Below, one piece after another: positions 42,713 to 53,220 of a stretch of DNA of 64,000 nucleotides. How positions within the stretch are numbered: the first letter of the stretch is position 1; every line of letters begins with the position of its first letter. The translations under genes and the position numbers were made by a program. This DNA is from Chondrus crispus. Taxonomy: Eukaryota; Rhodophyta; Florideophyceae; Gigartinales; Gigartinaceae. The stretch is from contig NW_005179141.1 of the NCBI RefSeq assembly GCF_000350225.1, positions 62,001 through 126,000 on the forward strand, in the 5' to 3' direction. The notes beneath the pieces are model-generated. The model was not told the origin of the DNA and searched no databases. It saw only the letters and a list, made by a program, of their open reading frames with translations.

Positions 42713-45700
42713 ATGTCGACATTGCAGGAGAAACCCAACACCGAGGCCCACGTAGACCCGATGTTGGAAGAAGGCACCACAGGGACACCCGACATCCCAG
42801 TGAAGCGCAACGAGCGAGACGTGGTTAACGCCGACCGGCACGAGTCGGTCGCCCTTCGGACCCCGGTGAGCCCAAGGTCGCCGACGAAATGTCCGCCTCG
42901 TACGGACTCCAGCACCTGGACGGGCGTCACTGAGACGCGAACGTCCCCCGGCTCGAGCCGAAGGAAACGCAAGAGGGGCCAACGCCGAAGTCGAAGGCCC
43001 CGGCGGAACGACCTCACCGATAAGGTCGCGCCCAAGGTGGTCGATGGCCTCGTATGCCTCATGACGTCGAAAATATATAACGTCTTGGGCTCCGTGGCCA
43101 CCGAAGGCAACGTGTTTAAGCCCCACACGATCGCCGTCGACACGTGCTCGGGCTACAACTTGGTGAGGAAGGCCGACCTCCCTCCCGACTGGGCTCGCTA
43201 CGTAATACGGGGCGCGCCATTACCACGCCTGGCTGGCGCGAACAGTAACCCGCTTCGACTTACGGCGGTCGTCCGCCTCGCGGTCCGGCTGCGAAACACG
43301 ACGTTCCGCATACCTTTCGTAGTGGCCGAACAACTCGCTGTTCCCGTTCTACTTGGGACCGCGTTCATTGATGCGCACGTACGCAGCATCGACATCGATG
43401 GACAGAAGCTCGAACTTCGTCACGGTGGGTCGGTAGCCATCGTCAATGGGAAGGGGGAACCGACTCCCCCTACCAGGCGACATGGTCGCCAAACGAGTCG
43501 TCCGGAGGTACGCGAGGAGGCCCCGCAGGCGATCCGAGTCGCCCGCTGGGCTACCATCCCCGCGATGTCGCAAGCCCGTGTGCGTGTGACAACCGCGGGG
43601 AGGGGTCTCGTGTTCCTGGAGCCCAAGCCCTCACTCCAACACCGTCATGGAGTGAGGCTGACGAATGGCGTCGCGGAAGTCCTGCCGAACCAGACATTTG
43701 AAGTCATCGTCGCAAACTTCTCGCCACGGGAGAGGCGGCTTCCGAAGCACACCGTCGTGGGATACGCGAAGCGCAACCCCCTCGCGATCCTCACGCCCGA
43801 ACGTCGAGTCGCTGAGGAGGTCGCGCTCGCGTTGCATCTGACCGACTTGACCGATCAAGTCGGAGAGGTCGGAGCTGGCCGATCCAGCTCCGACGAGAAG
43901 GCAACCGCGGGGAGTGAAGGGGTTGACCCGGACGAACGGTTACCTATACCCCAACCGACGGCGGAGGGTACTGTACCCCCCCAGCAGAAGGATCCCGAAA
44001 ATCCACCGATGGATTGGGAAAAAGAGATTGACTTGTCATACATCGACGATGACCAGCTCCGTGGCCACGTGCTCGAGATGCTCCGTAAGCACTCGAGTCT
44101 GTGGAGCGGTGCGCTCGGAACGATCCAAGCCACAGAGCACCGCATTCCCCTCGAACCGGGAACGAAACCGATTCGTTCTATGCCCTATCGGAAGGGCCCG
44201 GCCATGCGCGAAATGGTCGCGAAGGAGGTCAACAAGATGTTGAACGCAGGGGTTATCGAACCCGCAAGCACCGAGTGGGCGTCCCCGGTGGTGCTCGTAC
44301 CGAAGAAAGACGGCTCTCTTCGGTTCTGCGTGGACTACCGGCGTCTCAACGCGAAGACTGCAGCGGATTCGTATCCGCTGCCGCGTATGGACGACTGCAT
44401 CGACTCTTTAGGAGATGCAGCCGTCTTTACGACGCTGGACTGCAATTCCGGATATTGGCAGATCCCGGTCGCTCCGGAGGACCGGGATAAGACTACCTTC
44501 ACGACACATATGGGTACGTACCGCCATTTGCGCATGCCCTTTGGATTAAAAGGGGCACCGGCCACCTTCCAACGTGCCCTCGATATCATACTCTCCGGAG
44601 TCCGCTGGCAAATATGCCTCGTCTATCTCGATGACGTTATCGTGTTCTCGCGTACGGACGCGGAACACGCAAGGCATCTCGATACCGTCTTGAGCTTGTT
44701 GCGGAGTGCCGGCATCTCCCTCAAGCTCAAGAAGTGCAGCTTCTTCCGTCCGAAGGTGCACTACCTGGGGCACGTTATATCCCCAGGTAAGTTGAGCGTG
44801 GCTGATACGGCAATCGACGCCTTCAAGACGTTTACGTTCCCGAGGACGTTGACGCAGGTGCGCTCGTTCCTCGGGGCGTGTAACGTGTATCGTCGCTTCG
44901 TCAAGGGCTTCTCGAAGATTGCCCGTCCGTTAACCGATATAACGCGCAAGGACTCGGATCACGATTTCGATAACCCAACGGAAGTTCAGCTTCAGGCTTT
45001 CGAAAGCCTGAAGGCTGCGATGATCTCCCCGCCGATCCTCGCGCTACCACGGTACGGCCGACCGTACCTGTTGGACACTGACGCCAGTGCATATCAACTC
45101 GGGTGCACCCTCCTACAGGAGCACGACGAGCCAAACGATTGGCGCCCCGTTGGGTACTGGTCGTACTCGCTAAGCGATAGCGAACGGAACTACAGCGCTA
45201 CGGAGCGTGAGTGCTTCGCCGTGGTGTGGGCCGTCCGCACACTGCGGCCGTATATCGAAGGAACCAAGTTCACCGTCCGGACGGATCACGACGCCCTCCG
45301 ATGGCTCATGTCGCTCACGGAGAGCTCAGGAAGACTCACCCGGTGGCGGCTACGTCTGGCTGAATACGATTTCACCATTCAGTACCGCCCCGGGCGCGTG
45401 CATCAGGTGCCCGATGCCCTGTCACGACTCGTGTCGCCGAAGGTCGCCGATGACGCTCGCCCCACCGTCGAGGTGGATGACGACATTCCCACCTTCGACG
45501 GGGGTACGACCGTTCGAGACGTATCGAACGAGCTCGCGGACCACGCTTGTACCGCGAGCTGCGATCATCAGGCGGTCCATGTCTTCGTAACGACACGGAA
45601 CCAAGCCGAAGCCCGAACAAGGTCGCGCGTACGGACGCGCGACGAACCGCGAGGTGACGACGAAGCCCCCGGTCTTCAAGGACCCAATTCGTTTTGGGAG

Positions 45701-47296
45701 GAGAACGACGAGTTCGACGCCGCCGATATCCAGCGCGCCGAAGACCCCGAGGCCGGCGCGCTCGACTCCCCGGTCGCCCCACCGCAGGACGACCTTCCGG
45801 CCCCTCTTACGATAGAGGAGATAGCCGAGGAGCAACGCGTGGATGACTTCTGCCAAACCGTTTTGGCACGACAGTCAGAGTCCCGGGACTCCGCGTTCTT
45901 CGAGGACCACCAAGGGGTGCTCAAACGGAGACACCCCTTCGACCCTGATATCGTTCAGGTGGTGGTACCTCGGACGCTCCGCGCCAGGCTCCTTCGCCTG
46001 TGCCACAACCCGGCCATCGCGGGGCACCCGGGCCAGAACCGTATGTACTACGCACTTCGACGCGAGTACTACTGGCCCCACCTGGCTGCAGACGTGGCAG
46101 CCACGGTGCGAGGGTGTCGGACCTGCGCGATGAACCGGGTCAAGCTGAGGAAACATCTCAACCGATTGAGATTGTTCCCAGCTACGAGGCCTCTCGAGAG
46201 CCTCGCCATCGACATCTTGGGGCCGCTCCCCAAGACGAAGACAGGAAAACGATTCCTGCTCGTGACTACGGACCGTTTTAGCAAGCTGACGCAAGTCGTG
46301 GCGCTCCGCACGATAACCGCATACACCGTCGCAGTTGCGTTCTGCGAGTCATGGGTGTTCAAATACGGCGTCCCTCGCACGTTGCTTTCGGACAACGGCC
46401 CTCAGTTTAATGCCAAGTTCTTCCACAGCACGTGCCGTGTTCTGGGGATAACGAATTTGTACACTTCGGCGTACCATCCCCAGACGAACGGGCAAGTCGA
46501 GCGATATAACCGAACAATCGCCTCGATGCTGCGGAACTACGTAGGTGAACACCAGGACGACTGGGATGTGTACGTGGGGCCGCTTACGTATGCGTACAAC
46601 TCCCACGTACATCGCACCACACGCACCACGCCGTTTGAGCTCGTGCTCAGCAGGCCCCCGACGGAGTTCTCGCTCCGACGGACGGAAGGCGACGCGCCCC
46701 CTGCCGACAGTGGGAACCCACGTGCCGAGTTCCTCAAGACCCTGGACTCGACTATCCAAAAGGCCTACGGAAGCCTTCGGCGAACGCAAGCTCGCTATAA
46801 ACGCGACTTCGACAAGCGTATTGGGCGCACCAACTCGCGCCTCAAGGCAGGTGACTACGTATATCTGAACCCCACCGATGGGGGGAAGACATCAAACAAG
46901 CTGGCCTCCCCGGCTGTCGGACCGTACCGAGTTCTCGCGAACGACCAGCGCACCATCACGATCGATCGTGATGAAGTTACAGAGCGCGTCTCGGCAGACC
47001 GCTGCGTCTACGCACCCCCGCCGGCGAACGCGCCAAAGGCTAGCACGACTACCCCCGAAGACCTCGCCGACAAGATCAATGAAGGCACACAGTATGCCGT
47101 CGAACGGCTACTCAAGCATCGCGTCATGGAGGAAGGAACTACGGAGTTCCTCATTAAATGGGCAGACTACGATACTCCCACATGGACAGCGCGTACCCAC
47201 ATCCCCGAGGAGTTGGTGTCTCGTTACGCACAAAGACTCCGGGCGCGTACAGGGAGAGACCTCACCTCAGAAGTGAACGCGGACGTTCACTCTTGA
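42713..47296 (+). CDS. pol of element B (protease-RT-RNase H-integrase-chromodomain)
   Basis: A 1527-residue frame. Aspartic protease region about 135-235. Reverse transcriptase about 480-680, with FCVDYRRLN and YLDDVIVFS (about 636). RNase H about 785-900, with LLDTDASAYQLG (about 788). Integrase zinc domain HX..HX..CXXC (about 1097-1137). Integrase core with SDNGPQF (about 1226) and YHPQTNGQVERY. C-terminal chromodomain about 1460-1520 (YAVERLLKHR, FLIKWADYDTPTW). The order and chromodomain mark a Ty3/gypsy chromovirus. The first ATG in the frame is used as the start; the frame is open back to the end of gag, so it may be made by recoding and not from its own start. It looks whole. Confidence 0.92.
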   Translation: MSTLQEKPNTEAHVDPMLEEGTTGTPDIPVKRNERDVVNADRHESVALRTPVSPRSPTKCPPRTDSSTWTGVTETRTSPGSSRRKRKRGQRRSRRPRRNDLTDKVAPKVVDGLVCLMTSKIYNVLGSVATEGNVFKPHTIAVDTCSGYNLVRKADLPPDWARYVIRGAPLPRLAGANSNPLRLTAVVRLAVRLRNTTFRIPFVVAEQLAVPVLLGTAFIDAHVRSIDIDGQKLELRHGGSVAIVNGKGEPTPPTRRHGRQTSRPEVREEAPQAIRVARWATIPAMSQARVRVTTAGRGLVFLEPKPSLQHRHGVRLTNGVAEVLPNQTFEVIVANFSPRERRLPKHTVVGYAKRNPLAILTPERRVAEEVALALHLTDLTDQVGEVGAGRSSSDEKATAGSEGVDPDERLPIPQPTAEGTVPPQQKDPENPPMDWEKEIDLSYIDDDQLRGHVLEMLRKHSSLWSGALGTIQATEHRIPLEPGTKPIRSMPYRKGPAMREMVAKEVNKMLNAGVIEPASTEWASPVVLVPKKDGSLRFCVDYRRLNAKTAADSYPLPRMDDCIDSLGDAAVFTTLDCNSGYWQIPVAPEDRDKTTFTTHMGTYRHLRMPFGLKGAPATFQRALDIILSGVRWQICLVYLDDVIVFSRTDAEHARHLDTVLSLLRSAGISLKLKKCSFFRPKVHYLGHVISPGKLSVADTAIDAFKTFTFPRTLTQVRSFLGACNVYRRFVKGFSKIARPLTDITRKDSDHDFDNPTEVQLQAFESLKAAMISPPILALPRYGRPYLLDTDASAYQLGCTLLQEHDEPNDWRPVGYWSYSLSDSERNYSATERECFAVVWAVRTLRPYIEGTKFTVRTDHDALRWLMSLTESSGRLTRWRLRLAEYDFTIQYRPGRVHQVPDALSRLVSPKVADDARPTVEVDDDIPTFDGGTTVRDVSNELADHACTASCDHQAVHVFVTTRNQAEARTRSRVRTRDEPRGDDEAPGLQGPNSFWEENDEFDAADIQRAEDPEAGALDSPVAPPQDDLPAPLTIEEIAEEQRVDDFCQTVLARQSESRDSAFFEDHQGVLKRRHPFDPDIVQVVVPRTLRARLLRLCHNPAIAGHPGQNRMYYALRREYYWPHLAADVAATVRGCRTCAMNRVKLRKHLNRLRLFPATRPLESLAIDILGPLPKTKTGKRFLLVTTDRFSKLTQVVALRTITAYTVAVAFCESWVFKYGVPRTLLSDNGPQFNAKFFHSTCRVLGITNLYTSAYHPQTNGQVERYNRTIASMLRNYVGEHQDDWDVYVGPLTYAYNSHVHRTTRTTPFELVLSRPPTEFSLRRTEGDAPPADSGNPRAEFLKTLDSTIQKAYGSLRRTQARYKRDFDKRIGRTNSRLKAGDYVYLNPTDGGKTSNKLASPAVGPYRVLANDQRTITIDRDEVTERVSADRCVYAPPPANAPKASTTTPEDLADKINEGTQYAVERLLKHRVMEEGTTEFLIKWADYDTPTWTARTHIPEELVSRYAQRLRARTGRDLTSEVNADVHS

Positions 47297-47306
47297 GGAG
47301 GGGGCC
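47273..47306 (+). promoter_or_regulatory. Internal hairpin plus polypurine copy after pol of element B
   Basis: GTGAACGCGGACGTTCAC followed by TCTTGAGGAGGGGGCC. It overlaps the last codons and stop of pol and is nearly identical to the motif at 51750-51784 before the 3' LTR and to that of element A. Confidence 0.8.
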
Positions 47307-49101
47307 CTCAACCGCATCGTTGCGAATTAAATTCCACCTCGAATTAAATGCACCCCGCGTACATGGGGCAAAAGAGGACGCGCGAAGGGACAGCTGTCCC
47401 CAGAGAGCAGCAACGGAATAATTCGCGAGACGTCAAGCCGTATTGGCAAGCGAATCCGCCGCGGGCGACGCGCTACCGTCAACAAAGGTCATAAGCAAAG
47501 ACAGGACGTACTGTCTTACAAATAATTCGAAGAAGAAAAGGGAAGGAACCGAACCTCCCCAAAAAAGCGCGAAAGGACTGTGATAGTACGAGCAATCACC
47601 GCGCCCCTCGTACAAATAATAAGGAAGCCGGGACGTATCAGTGAGACGGAACGCGGAAAACGACGCAACAAGACCCGGCTGTACGTACAGACCGAAAGGA
47701 GGCGCCCGCCGAGCCAAGATGTGGCACGAGAAGTGGGGAGCCGTCTGGCAAAATGGGGTCGGAGCAAGATGCAAGGAGACGAGGAAGATGAGAGCACCTC
47801 TGGTACTAGCCAGATCGCGCCGCCCCTTTCTGCAACAGGCCGTCGCGCGAGCCTTATGGCAGCCCTATGATGTCCCCCGTGACCGCTCAGCGAAGACGGG
47901 AGGGGTCGGAATGGAATCCCATCTCGATGTGAGCGCCGACGAGATCGTACCAGATCGGCGAGTCTCCAAGCCATGGAGAGGTGGTGTCCGAGCGAGGTCC
48001 GCCACTACGGCCTCTTGAGGCCGTACAGTACAGGCAAGAGAGCTCCTGTACTCGGACGTTTGGGCACGAGCCGCCGGCGACTCGTACCTCCGGTACAACA
48101 AGCCCTGACAACCGCCACTGTCAATTCCGAAAAAAGAAAAAGAAAAAAAAATCGGAAAAAATGAAGGGGATTTTCGAATTTCAAGGGAAAAAGGAGCTCA
48201 CCTGCGCACGGTACGCGCACACGCGAGCAGAACGCGCCGCAAGGCACTGGCGCACGCGCGCTGTCCCTCGCTGACCGACGCTCATGTCCGTACAGGAGCA
48301 GAAATGCGGGCTGCTCGAACGAGCCATACGAGGTCAATCGGCAAGACCGCACGAACGCATGAGCCCCGCCCCCTCCGCCTGGGATCGCCAAGTCAGGGCT
48401 CCAAGCCACGACACACAAGAGCGCCCGAATACGATGTACGACCCCCCCTCCGAGGAGGCGTCGCGCGCGGATCACGCGTAGTCCGGACCCTCTCGGGAGG
48501 AGACAGCGGGGGACAAGCGTCGTTCCGAGAAGAAGGAGCGGAGACCGCGCGCACGGGGAAGAGTCTCAGGCGACGCCGACCGACGCCCTGACACGAGAAG
48601 GAGGATACGTACCCCTCTTTCTCCCCGACGCAGACCAACCACGTAAGCCGGCTCGAGCCGGCGAGACGGATCGCAAAGCAAGGAAAGGAGCACCCTCTCC
48701 CACTAGAGAGCCCCCTATCAGTCCCCCGGGCTATGGCGCTTGCCGCCACCTGTCGCCGCGCGCGTGCGTGCGTCAATGGATACGCGGGGGAAGGCGGCGA
48801 CGTGACAGCGACGGGATACGATCACACCCCCTCGTCGTGTGGAGGGGGACGACGGACCATCGGGGAGGTAGGTAAAATACCAAAGGGAGGATAGGACCCG
48901 TGCTGTGGGGTTATGACGAAGGACGCGGTACGAGCGGCGGAGAGGGAGGTCGGCAGACGTCTACCGACCCTTCCCGGCTCCCTGACACACGCCAACGATG
49001 GGCGGTCTGGTATACTCGGGGCAGAGAGGCAAGGAGCCCTAATGGCTTTACGGATGACGGACGGGAAGAGAAAGGATGACGTGGATAAGTGGCTCACTGG
49101 C
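47307..49101. other. Spacer between pol and the antisense ORF of element B
   Basis: No supportable gene. An A-rich stretch lies near 48128-48162. Open frames here are GC-skew artefacts with no recognisable domain. Weak similarity to the 3' module of element A near its start. Confidence 0.5.
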
Positions 49102-51456
49102 TCAACGGCCCGAGCGGTTGGGGGGCACCGACGGGGTAGGACCGTAGCTGCCTGGAGGACAATAACTAGGGTGCGAAGGCACCCTCGTGTCCATGTCCTC
49201 AAGGGGGGGCATGGCTACCGCCCCGTACTGCGACCAGGAAGGCCCCGGACCGACCGGGGGCGCACGCGCGTTGACCATGGGAGAATCGTACCCCACCCCT
49301 TCGTAGGGGTCCGGCAACGCCGGACGCGGCATAGAGGCCGAGGGAGTGCGTGACGGAGCGACAAATGAGGACGGAACCTGACGTATGGACCGGAGGGTGT
49401 CGCGTTCGCGGCGGTAGCGATCGCGCTCCGCAGTGACAGGCTCCAGGGAGTCAGATTGACGCCTCGAGGACTCCCTGAGGGCCTCCAGTTCGCCCCGCAC
49501 TCGGTCTAATTGCGACGCGTACGTCGAGCGCTCCGCCCCGAGGTGGCGTGCTTCCTCACTACGGGCTAAGTACCAGCTGGCAAGGGTGCTCAGCAGGGTA
49601 CCGACATGCCACGCTCGATCGATCGAGCTCCCCAGGGCCCGTCCCAAGTCGGGAATAATCTTGATCTCGTCCCGGGGCAGCGCCAAGAACCGCGCGGCAT
49701 TCCGACCCGGCGAGTCGCCCACGGAGGTGGCCAGAGGCGGAAGGGGTGGCACGGGCGAGACGGCAGCTGTACAGTAACTCGCATCCGAGGCGAGCGGGGC
49801 GCGAACCGGGTCCGTACCCGCGAACATAGGAGACGCGGGTTCCCCGTCCAAATCGCGGTACCGCTTGCGGTAACCCAACCGTGACGCGGACCCCACGCCT
49901 CCGCCCCTACCCGAGGGACCCGAAGCGGACGGTACAGGACGAGCCACGAAGGAGTCGTTCCGGTAATCATACACGAGAAAGGCGCTGCGTACGCCCGTAG
50001 CGAAGTCGGGCCACGAACGACGATTACGCACGCTCACGGCACAAGCTCGGTGCATCAGATCTAGAACGGCACAGTGCGTCCACGCCACGTGCGGGGAAGA
50101 CCGCTCCAAAGGGTGCAGCGGCACATCAGGGAGCGACGGCGCGACCCTGCCGAGGAATGCCAACACCCCGATGGGTTGCACAAACGCGCGGCCGTGCAAC
50201 GAAACCTCGCTCATAAAGGCGTTCCCCAAGGACCACGCCCACTCTCGTTCCACGTTATAGATCAGGTCATCGTACGCCGGGTGACGTGGGTCCCCACACG
50301 CAAACCCGAAATGTTTGAGGGCAAAAGGGAGTAAGGGGTGAACACCGAGAGAAGGGAGAGCCTCCCGTACGACCGCCGGAAGGGCCGGGAAGTCGCTTTT
50401 TGAGAGGCCTCGTTCGAACGAGGCAGAAGCAAACACGCGGCCGTCCGACTCGTCCGCGTGACGATAGGCTGCCCAATCGTGCGGGGAGATCGCAATGGAA
50501 TGAAGTCTCATCAGTGTGCAAGCGGATTTTTGAAGAGCGGCACGAGCCCTGGAGTATGCGTAGGGCCTCGGGCTGACATACAGCCCGACGATTTCCGAAA
50601 GGACGAAACGGCGAGGGCCCCGTGGGTCCCGATTGAACAAGTAGCAGGCCATCCGGTCAACGTAGTCTACTTCCTCGTGGCTGAACGCAAAGGTCCGATC
50701 GCTCGGGATCTCGTCCGGGAGCTGATAGGGCGCTCCGCCGCCCTCCGCAAGCAAGCGCCCTAGCGCGAGAGACGCCTCCTCGGAGAGACCGCCCTCGTAC
50801 AGCATCCGGATGCGTAGCATGTCGGGCCGAAGGCAATCCTTCGTAAGAAGCTCCCCCACCGTCACGCCCGAGCGAGCATGACGACGCCACGGATACCTCA
50901 GCCGACTGAGCAGCAGGGGCGCGGACCGCTCGAGCGGCACGCCCAGCCACTGCGTGGACGTGTTAGAAGCCTCCTGCTCCACTCCCCCGCTATCCCGAGT
51001 CGACTCGGGAGGAACCCCAGGACGTCGGCAGCTGCCACAGGCGCCGTAGGATCCCTCGACTGGCTGATAGGGGGCGCTGTCGCCGCCCGCTGCGGATAAC
51101 GCCTCGCGCGGGATGCCCCCGGGGGCGCCGGATACAAGAGGGATCGGCCCCTCTTCCTTGCCAGCTGCAGCCTGGTCTGCCTCCGTGACCGCGGCGCGAA
51201 CCTCATTCACCACCGCCGGCCCTGCATGCAACTCTACTGAGAGAGTGGATTCTCGGGACCCACGGGCACGCTGGAACGGACTCGCCCGTGGGACAGCGAC
51301 GACAGGGGCGCGACGACGCGCCTCGCCCCCGTCCGCTGCGACAGCGGACACCGACCCGCCCTCGCTCAGCGGGGGAGCCAAGGAGCTCGACGACGGGCCC
51401 TCCGACGAGGGTAGGAGGGGGGAAGGGGTCACGAGGGGCGACGGTGTACCCGTCAT
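49102..51456 (-). CDS. Long antisense ORF of element B, 784 aa
   Basis: Minus-strand gene-like frame between pol and the 3' LTR. The ATG at 51456 (MTGTPSPLVTPSP) is the best start; the frame stays open back to 51792, into the LTR. The first 250 residues are Ser/Pro/Ala-rich and probably disordered. A central globular part (about 290-560) has a DPRHP motif (about 389) and GRAFVQPIGVLAFLGRV (about 421). A coiled coil (about 650-710) and a Pro-rich tail follow. No domain family is recognised. The antisense ORF of element D shows the same DP...GR..V.P..V...L.R pattern at matching spacing. Antisense ORFs 3' of pol are known in a few plant Ty3 elements such as Grande; whether this is related is unknown. 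Confidence 0.65.
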   Translation of the reverse strand: MTGTPSPLVTPSPLLPSSEGPSSSSLAPPLSEGGSVSAVAADGGEARRRAPVVAVPRASPFQRARGSRESTLSVELHAGPAVVNEVRAAVTEADQAAAGKEEGPIPLVSGAPGGIPREALSAAGGDSAPYQPVEGSYGACGSCRRPGVPPESTRDSGGVEQEASNTSTQWLGVPLERSAPLLLSRLRYPWRRHARSGVTVGELLTKDCLRPDMLRIRMLYEGGLSEEASLALGRLLAEGGGAPYQLPDEIPSDRTFAFSHEEVDYVDRMACYLFNRDPRGPRRFVLSEIVGLYVSPRPYAYSRARAALQKSACTLMRLHSIAISPHDWAAYRHADESDGRVFASASFERGLSKSDFPALPAVVREALPSLGVHPLLPFALKHFGFACGDPRHPAYDDLIYNVEREWAWSLGNAFMSEVSLHGRAFVQPIGVLAFLGRVAPSLPDVPLHPLERSSPHVAWTHCAVLDLMHRACAVSVRNRRSWPDFATGVRSAFLVYDYRNDSFVARPVPSASGPSGRGGGVGSASRLGYRKRYRDLDGEPASPMFAGTDPVRAPLASDASYCTAAVSPVPPLPPLATSVGDSPGRNAARFLALPRDEIKIIPDLGRALGSSIDRAWHVGTLLSTLASWYLARSEEARHLGAERSTYASQLDRVRGELEALRESSRRQSDSLEPVTAERDRYRRERDTLRSIRQVPSSFVAPSRTPSASMPRPALPDPYEGVGYDSPMVNARAPPVGPGPSWSQYGAVAMPPLEDMDTRVPSHPSYCPPGSYGPTPSVPPNRSGR

Positions 51457-51749
51457 CACGCCGAGACGGTAGGGGCCCTCCGACAGAGCGCGTACAAGAA
51501 GCGCACGCGAGACCTCACCGGCGCGAGGGGGAAGGATGACACGCACGACGAAAGGCGGACGACCGCCGAGACGAGCTCTCGTAGGCAGTACGACGGGATG
51601 AAGAGGGGAGTAAGAAAACGCACGTGTGAGCGCGCGGGGGTGTAGGGGGAATAACGACAGAAGGACACGCGGGAGGGAAAGAGGCCTCGGAGCAAGGGAG
51701 TGGCTTGTATCAATCTCAACCACCGACATGTTTCGCACCACAAGCACTC

Positions 51750-51784
51750 GTGACCGCGGACGTTCACCCTTGAGGGGGGGGCCG
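51750..51784 (+). promoter_or_regulatory. Hairpin plus polypurine tract before the 3' LTR of element B
   Basis: GTGACCGCGGACGTTCAC then TTGAGGGGGGGGCCG against the LTR. One base differs in the left arm from the copy at 47273. Confidence 0.82.
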
Positions 51785-52484
51785 TGTAGCATAACCCCCC
51801 CCTGGGGGTTTAAATTAGATTAGATCAAGAACTAGATCAGCTACTGTAGAGCGTCGAGCTCTACAGTACCACCGCGCGTGTCCACGTGTACACCACGGGG
51901 ACCAGGGACATGCGCATACACGTGCACACGTGTACAGCGCGCGAACGAAGCGCGCACGCACCACGGGTGATACGTGTACTGTCAGCCTCGACATAGCTGA
52001 CAGTATTACAGTGCAGGCCGACCTGCACTACAGTAGCCCACTACAGTACCTCGGTACTGTAGTGTTATGATAGAGTGTTTTCTATATTAAATATGGAACG
52101 GACCGACGGCGGCGGAAGGGGACAAGCACGGGCTTGTCCTCAACCGACCGCCAAGGTCAGTCCACCCAGCTTATTCTAAACGTCGCCTTCGCTCTTCGCG
52201 CGCGTTTAGTCGGAGCCGAGCCGGAGTGGACGCGCAGCACGCGAGCGAGCACGGAACCGCCTCCGCCCGTCAGCACTGGTACGTCACCCAGTGCCGCTCC
52301 GGGGCGTCGAGGCGTCGATCCGCTCGTGCGTGCGCGCGTCCCTGCTCGCTCCCGCTCTACCACCGCTACCCGGGCCCGAGCCCGGTTCCGTAGCTGGTTG
52401 GCCCGCTTCACCCCTTCTCCGATCCGGGGTCTACAGGTCGAACTGCGCATACACCTCCAGTCGTCTGGGGGTGTTTATGCTACA
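51785..52484 (+). repeat. Right LTR of element B
   Basis: About 98% identical to the left LTR by eye. It is preceded by a hairpin plus polypurine motif at 51750-51784. Confidence 0.93.
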
Positions 52485-53220
52485 CGCACCTGAAAAGGGG
52501 GGTGAAAAGAAGTGAAAAAGGAAAAAAATTGGATACTGTAGTCCGGGTTTGGGGGACACACGTGTGCGACGAAGCGCACGACCATTTTAATTATTTAATT
52601 TATTTACTAATTAGATCTAGAATCTAGAGCCGGGAGCTACTGTACTCGCCCCGGCGGGGCTCTATATAACTTAGCCCTTTGACCGAACATCAATAAACCA
52701 ACCCGAGTTGCCAGAGTTTGATATCGCCTCGGTCGAAGTCCGTCTTTTACAAGACATTCCCTTCTACTCTAGCCTACGGTATCTTTTGCGCTCGGGGTCC
52801 CCTTTTTCCTTATCAATTTTCCTGTACTTCCCTATCCTAATTTCCCTTAATCTTGAGTTGGTCCCACCTTGTAGGATTGCGATCCGCAACGTGACGTCAT
52901 TAGCCATCGGGCTTCTGTGTTGGTGCACCAGTGATGCTTTTCTCAGTGTTGGTTCCATCGGAATCTGGTTGCCACCGATCCGGTGTTGGTACTTTGCCAT
53001 CGGGCAGTACAACGGTGTAGCGCTGCTACGTTTTCTTCTTTCCCGACGGGCTACGTTGCGACGTCCCCGTCGAAGACCTTATCAAGGGTATAAGGTGTAC
53101 AAGGCGCTCTTCGAGCATTGGATTTACGACCCATCGGACCAGGTTTACCTAGACACCCCTCCGAACTCGTCGAGCAGTTGACTTTACAAGTCTCTACCAC
53201 CATTTACCGATCCCGGTCTG
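52485..53220 (+). repeat. C-type LTR, 5' bases missing, 3' end cut by element D
   Basis: It starts CGCACCTGAAAAGGGGGG, which matches the LTR of element 1 from about its 13th base (8330 on). Similarity continues through the TATATAACTTAGCCC box and the CTCGTCGAGCAGTT block to ACCGATCCCGG, where element D begins. It is clearly related to but well diverged from 8318-9351. It may be the 3' LTR of element 1 or an LTR of a sister element. Confidence 0.7.

Larger units (their letters stand above)
39225..52484 (+). mobile_element. Element B: 13.3-kb Ty3/gypsy chromovirus, looks whole
   Basis: LTRs of 701 and 700 bp (39225-39925 and 51785-52484) differ at about 15 positions, suggesting a fairly recent insertion. 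Parts in order: primer-binding site, gag (40002-42572), pol with protease, reverse transcriptase, RNase H, integrase and chromodomain (42713-47296), a 4.4-kb 3' module with a long antisense ORF (49102-51456), and a polypurine tract. The coding regions look whole. The flanking bases (GCGAC left, CGCAC right) do not form a clean target duplication. Confidence 0.92.
8318..53220 (+). mobile_element. Element 1: old Ty3/gypsy chromovirus, split by later insertions
   Basis: Outer element of the nest. It has an LTR at 8318-9351, a primer-binding site at 9356, gag at about 9510-11539 and pol at about 11587-15163, resuming at 36676-37506 with a chromodomain. It is broken, with roughly ten breaks besides the insertions. 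Element A (15164-36675) lies inside its integrase region and element B (39225-52484) near its 3' end. An LTR of related type (52485-53220) may be its own 3' LTR, itself cut by element D. The right end and its target duplication are therefore uncertain or outside the window. Confidence 0.7.
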
